A stretch of 64,000 nt of DNA from Halopseudomonas xinjiangensis (GTDB lineage: Bacteria > Pseudomonadota > Gammaproteobacteria > Pseudomonadales > Pseudomonadaceae), in contig NZ_LT629736.1 in NCBI RefSeq assembly GCF_900104945.1, forward strand, positions 1,302,001 to 1,366,000, in the 5' to 3' direction. Shown here piece by piece: positions 60,847-64,000 of this stretch. The first letter of the stretch is position 1. The number at the start of each line of letters is the position of its first letter. The position numbers and the translations under genes were made by a program. The notes under the pieces were generated by a model, which searched no databases, was not told the DNA's origin, and worked only from the letters and a program-made list of their open reading frames with translations.

Positions 60847-62211
60847 TCAGTCGACCCTCACCGGGGTGCGCATGGTAACGAATTCTTCCGCAGCGGTGGG
60901 ATGAATACCCAGCGTAGCGTCGAATATCGCCTTGGTTGCCCCCGCCTTTACCGCGACGGCCAGCCCCTGAATAATTTCCCCGGCTTCGGGCCCGACCATA
61001 TGCACACCCAGTATGCGGTCGGTGTCCTTGTCGACCAGCAACTTCATGAAGCTTTGCTCGGGTCGACCGGCCAACGTGTTGCGCATGGCGCGGAAGCGAC
61101 TCTCGAATACCTTGAGTTTGTGGCCGCGGCTGCGTGCTTCGTCTTCGGTCATGCCCAGCGTGCCGATGTTGGGGATACAGAACACCGCGGTGGCTATGTC
61201 GTTGTAGTCGACCGGATGGTACTCCTCCGGCTTGTATAGCCTTCGTGCCAGGGCCATGCCCTCGGCCAATGCCACCGGCGTAAGCTGTACAGTGTGGGTC
61301 ACGTCGCCAATGGCGAAGATAGCCGGATCATCGGTCTGGTACTGATCGTCGACCTTGACGAAGCCTTTCTCGTCCAGCGTGGCGTGTGTGTTATTCAGGC
61401 CCAAACCGGCCAGGTTCGGGCGGCGCCCGGTTGCATAGAGCACCAGATCGGTTTGAATGGAACCGCCGTCTTTCAACGTGACGTCGAAGGTGCCGTCCGG
61501 CTGTTTGTCGACCCGTTCCACATCGGTCTCGAAACGAAGGTCAAGACCCTTGGCTCGCAGCGTCAAGGCGACGTGCTCACGAACTCCGCGATCGAACCCC
61601 CGCAAAAAGAGATCGCCCCGGTAGAACTGGGTCACTTCGCAGCCAAGCCCATGGAAGATGCTGGCGAACTCCGTTGCGATGTAGCCACCGCCGACTACCA
61701 GGGTTCGTCTCGGCAAATGCTTGAGATAGAACACGTCGTTCGAGCTGATGACATGCTCATTACCGGGAAAATCGGGGATATGCGGCCAGCCGCCGGTTGC
61801 GATGAGCACGCGCTCGGCGGTGTAGGTCTGGTCGGCGACGGCCACAGTGTGCGAGTCAACGAAACGAGCGCGGCCGTTGATTACCTGCACGCCTGCCGAC
61901 GTCAGCAGATTGTGATAGATACCGTTGAGGCGGGTGATTTCAGCGTTCTTGTTGTCGACCAGGCGCTGCCAGTCGAACCCTGCGTCCTGCAGATTCCAGC
62001 CATACCCACGAGCGTCTTCAAAGTCCTCGGAGAAATGCGCGGCATAAGCGAAGAGTTTTTTCGGGACGCAACCGACATTGACGCAGGTGCCGCCCAGGTA
62101 CAGGTCTTCTGCGACCGCCACCCGCGCACCGAAGGTTGCGGCCATTCGGCTCGCACGCACGCCACCCGATCCCGCGCCAATCACGAAGAGATCGAAATCA
62201 TATTCTGCCAT
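60847..62211 (-). CDS. gor: Glutathione reductase
   Basis: Gor reduces glutathione disulfide with NADPH through FAD and a redox disulfide. The 454-residue protein has FAD motif [13 protein letters not shown], redox-active CVNVGC (Cys43/Cys48), NADPH motif [17 protein letters not shown] followed by the arginines of FYRGDLFLR, and the dimer-interface [13 protein letters not shown] with catalytic His. Length matches Pseudomonas Gor (about 451). Start at 62211 is chosen at [12 protein letters not shown]. Confidence 0.95.
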   Translation of the reverse strand: MAEYDFDLFVIGAGSGGVRASRMAATFGARVAVAEDLYLGGTCVNVGCVPKKLFAYAAHFSEDFEDARGYGWNLQDAGFDWQRLVDNKNAEITRLNGIYHNLLTSAGVQVINGRARFVDSHTVAVADQTYTAERVLIATGGWPHIPDFPGNEHVISSNDVFYLKHLPRRTLVVGGGYIATEFASIFHGLGCEVTQFYRGDLFLRGFDRGVREHVALTLRAKGLDLRFETDVERVDKQPDGTFDVTLKDGGSIQTDLVLYATGRRPNLAGLGLNNTHATLDEKGFVKVDDQYQTDDPAIFAIGDVTHTVQLTPVALAEGMALARRLYKPEEYHPVDYNDIATAVFCIPNIGTLGMTEDEARSRGHKLKVFESRFRAMRNTLAGRPEQSFMKLLVDKDTDRILGVHMVGPEAGEIIQGLAVAVKAGATKAIFDATLGIHPTAAEEFVTMRTPVRVD

Positions 62212-62289
62212 GCTCGTTCTCGCTGCTATCCGAAAGGCGTCAGCATACCCGATCACGCGACGCTTTTGGCTCGCGAGTAGCAGCCAGGC

Positions 62290-63165
62290 TTAAGTCACCG
62301 CTTCCTTTTGCCCCGGATTCTTGCCATCGGCCGAAGCATGTTCGATCACCGCATTCATCTCGACTCCGAGCAATAATACTGCCGAGGAGATATAGAAATA
62401 GAACAGCAAAATGATAATCGCGCCGATGCTGCCGTAGGTCGCGTCGTAGTTGCCGAAATTCCTCACGTACAGGCCGAAGGCGATGGAGGCGACGATCCAC
62501 ACGATGACAGCGACTGCCGAACCCGGCGTAATGAAGCGAAACTGCTGTTTGACGTCGGGCATCAGATAATTGACCACCGCAACGACCAGCATCAATAGGA
62601 GTACGATCGCCGGCCAGCGTACCCAGGTCCAGATCGTCACGAACAGGCTACCGATTCCGACACGGTCGGCCAGCCACTGTACGGCCTGTGGCCCGAGAAT
62701 CATCAGGCCGGCGACGGCCAGCAACATGATCGCAATGCCGATTGTGTAAAGAATCGAGAGAATGAACAGCTTCCAGATCGGCCTGCCCTCATCCACGCCA
62801 TAGGCCTTGTTCATGGCGTTGATCAGCGAGCGTACGCCAACCGATGCAGTCCAGATCGCAATCAGCACACCGATGGACATGACCCCGGTGTTCTGGCTCT
62901 GCAACTGGTCTATGACCGGATTGACCTGCTCCAGCGCCTGGGAAGGCAAAGCCATCGCCGCCTGCTGACGGAGCCAGTCGAAAAATTGCGGTACATGCAA
63001 AAAGCCCAGCAGCGCTATCAGGAACAGCAGAAAGGGAAACAGGGCGAACAATGCTCGATACGCGAGCGCTGCCGCATAGGTCGACATATCGTCGTCGCCG
63101 AACGCCTTGAACGTGCGTTTGCATAGCTCGACGAAGCCTACCCCGCGTGTATCGAAGATCCCCAT
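62290..63165 (-). CDS. YihY/BrkB-family inner membrane protein
   Basis: This 291-residue membrane protein has about six helices and the YihY/BrkB signature: TFKAFGDDDMSTYAAALAYRALFALFPFLLF at the N-terminus and PGSAVAVIVWIVASIAFGLYVRNFGNYDATYGSIGAIIILLFYFYISS near the C-terminus. The family was once called ribonuclease BN; its real function is unresolved. GGAGG precedes the ATG. Confidence 0.9.
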   Translation of the reverse strand: MGIFDTRGVGFVELCKRTFKAFGDDDMSTYAAALAYRALFALFPFLLFLIALLGFLHVPQFFDWLRQQAAMALPSQALEQVNPVIDQLQSQNTGVMSIGVLIAIWTASVGVRSLINAMNKAYGVDEGRPIWKLFILSILYTIGIAIMLLAVAGLMILGPQAVQWLADRVGIGSLFVTIWTWVRWPAIVLLLMLVVAVVNYLMPDVKQQFRFITPGSAVAVIVWIVASIAFGLYVRNFGNYDATYGSIGAIIILLFYFYISSAVLLLGVEMNAVIEHASADGKNPGQKEAVT

Positions 63166-63237
63166 GGCTGCCTCCTGAAACGTATGGTCTGCAACCTGTG
63201 ACGGTAGTTGTACAAAAGAGTTCGGGTTTGTACGTCG

Positions 63238-64000
63238 CTAAGGCAGGTCTCTCATAAGCACCATCCCTACCCCGGCCGCATAAATCAGGATCAGGCTGAC
63301 GCTTTCGAAACCGATCTCGCCGAGCCCGCGCTTCTCCCGCCGGATCAGTCCCATCAGCAGCACACCGGTCATGACAATCGACAGCGCTACCCAGAGCAGG
63401 ACCGAATCCGAGACCGCGTGATAGATCGACCCTTCGCGATAGGCTACGTCCGAGGCGGCCGCGAACAGCGTGTCGAATGCGTTCCCGCCGATGATCCCGC
63501 CGACCGCCAGCGTGAGCGCGCCGCGCCTGGCAGCGGCGACCGCGGTGACCAATTCGGGCAACGACGTGACGATGGAGGTAAGCAGGATGCCGACCGCCGC
63601 TTCGCCGATTGCCGTCTGGCTGGCGATGGCCGTTGCTGCGTGATGCAGGATCCAGCCGGAGATGCCGAGCAACGATGCCAGACCCAGGAACCAGCACCAC
63701 AGGCTCGCAAGGGAGTGGCTGGCCGAATCCTCTGCAGGCCGGTCCTCCCGCGTCTCGGCCGTTTGCGTCGGCTGCCACATGTCCGCAGCCTGGCCGGAGC
63801 GAATAACGTGCAAGCCATACAGATAGCCGCCGAACAGGACGATGGTTGCCGGATGCACCGACCATATCGTGTATTCCGGCGCAAACGCGCCCACCATGAT
63901 GATCGCGAGCAGACACAGCAGCAGCGTTCCCTGCAGCATGTTCCCGAGCGAGGCCGCTGCGTGCTCCAGATTGACGCGGCGCAGAGTCATGTCCGCTACT
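63238..64000 (-). CDS. Na+/Ca2+ exchanger family protein (5' partial)
   Basis: The frame runs from a TAG at 63238 through the window end, so the N-terminal part is missing; an internal ATG at 63990 is not taken as the start. The visible part has about seven helices and the second alpha-repeat of CaCA exchangers, GILLTSIVTSLPELVTAVAAARRGALTLAVGGIIGGNAFDTLFA, with the ion-binding Glu and Asn. Substrate ion cannot be stated. A sodium/calcium exchange role is inferred from the family. Confidence 0.82.
   Translation of the reverse strand, partial: VADMTLRRVNLEHAAASLGNMLQGTLLLCLLAIIMVGAFAPEYTIWSVHPATIVLFGGYLYGLHVIRSGQAADMWQPTQTAETREDRPAEDSASHSLASLWCWFLGLASLLGISGWILHHAATAIASQTAIGEAAVGILLTSIVTSLPELVTAVAAARRGALTLAVGGIIGGNAFDTLFAAASDVAYREGSIYHAVSDSVLLWVALSIVMTGVLLMGLIRREKRGLGEIGFESVSLILIYAAGVGMVLMRDLP

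Overview
The window is a chromosomal segment from a gammaproteobacterium of the Pseudomonas lineage. The clearest marker is the cluster cfrX-cmpX-sigX-oprF, which is typical of pseudomonads. A second is the order purB / hflD / mnmA / Nudix / icd / cspD / clpS / clpA, which matches what I recall of Pseudomonas aeruginosa. A third is the icmP / di-heme / imelysin / DUF1513 operon. GC content is fairly high throughout, except for a visibly AT-richer patch at about 48.5-51.1 kb. A complete SUF iron-sulfur operon is unusual for typical Pseudomonas, which uses ISC. It suggests a divergent branch, possibly the P. pertucinogena/Halopseudomonas group (inference). I see no tRNA, rRNA, CRISPR array or insertion sequence.

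Layout. 0-1.7 kb: the tail of an unidentified gene, then an aldehyde dehydrogenase. 1.8-8.7 kb: iscR-sufBCDSA-sufT-sufE behind a promoter carrying an IscR-type site. 8.8-12.3 kb: a diguanylate cyclase and small envelope or metal proteins, including a 52-aa YqaE/Pmp3 gene, and a BenE-type transporter. 12.4-16.3 kb: the divergent pair ppsR/ppsA, then rraA. 16.3-19.2 kb: cfrX-cmpX-sigX-oprF, with a shortened Pro/Ala-linker form of OprF. 19.2-29.4 kb: a mostly minus-strand block with thioesterase, isocitrate lyase, a RoxA-GNAT-NolW-like operon, purB, and nudJ-mnmA-hflD-EamA. 29.4-34.2 kb: icd behind two copies of a palindromic operator, then cspD and clpSA. 34.3-41.2 kb: xthA, tamAB, tpx.

41.3-47.8 kb holds a tightly overlapping five-gene minus-strand operon: hybrid histidine kinase, single-domain response regulator, YaiO-like TPR/beta-barrel protein, membrane-anchored HEAT-repeat protein and processive family 2 glycosyltransferase. 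It reads as a phosphorelay-controlled exopolysaccharide synthesis and export system and is the strongest candidate for an under-described system here.

48.3-51.7 kb is an AT-richer accessory patch: a divergent LysR regulator facing a YqcI/YcgG-family (probable heme N-hydroxylase) gene that overlaps a LysE-type exporter gene. This could be a make-and-export module for an N-hydroxylated amino acid. It is bracketed by two diverged copies of a 68-69-residue protein that I do not recognise. 51.9-53.6 kb: hexose-6-phosphate mutarotase, CBS protein, dodecin. 53.9-59.1 kb: a Fur-box-preceded operon of two imelysins, a di-heme protein and a DUF1513 protein, probably for periplasmic iron handling. 59.1-64 kb: PilZ protein, PCu(A)C copper chaperone, TRIC-like channel, glutathione reductase, YihY/BrkB protein and the end of a Na+/Ca2+ exchanger.

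Shared themes are iron and iron-sulfur supply (IscR/SUF, Fur/imelysin), control of the isocitrate branch point (aceA, icd), gluconeogenesis (ppsA/ppsR) and envelope biogenesis (oprF, tamAB, polysaccharide operon).
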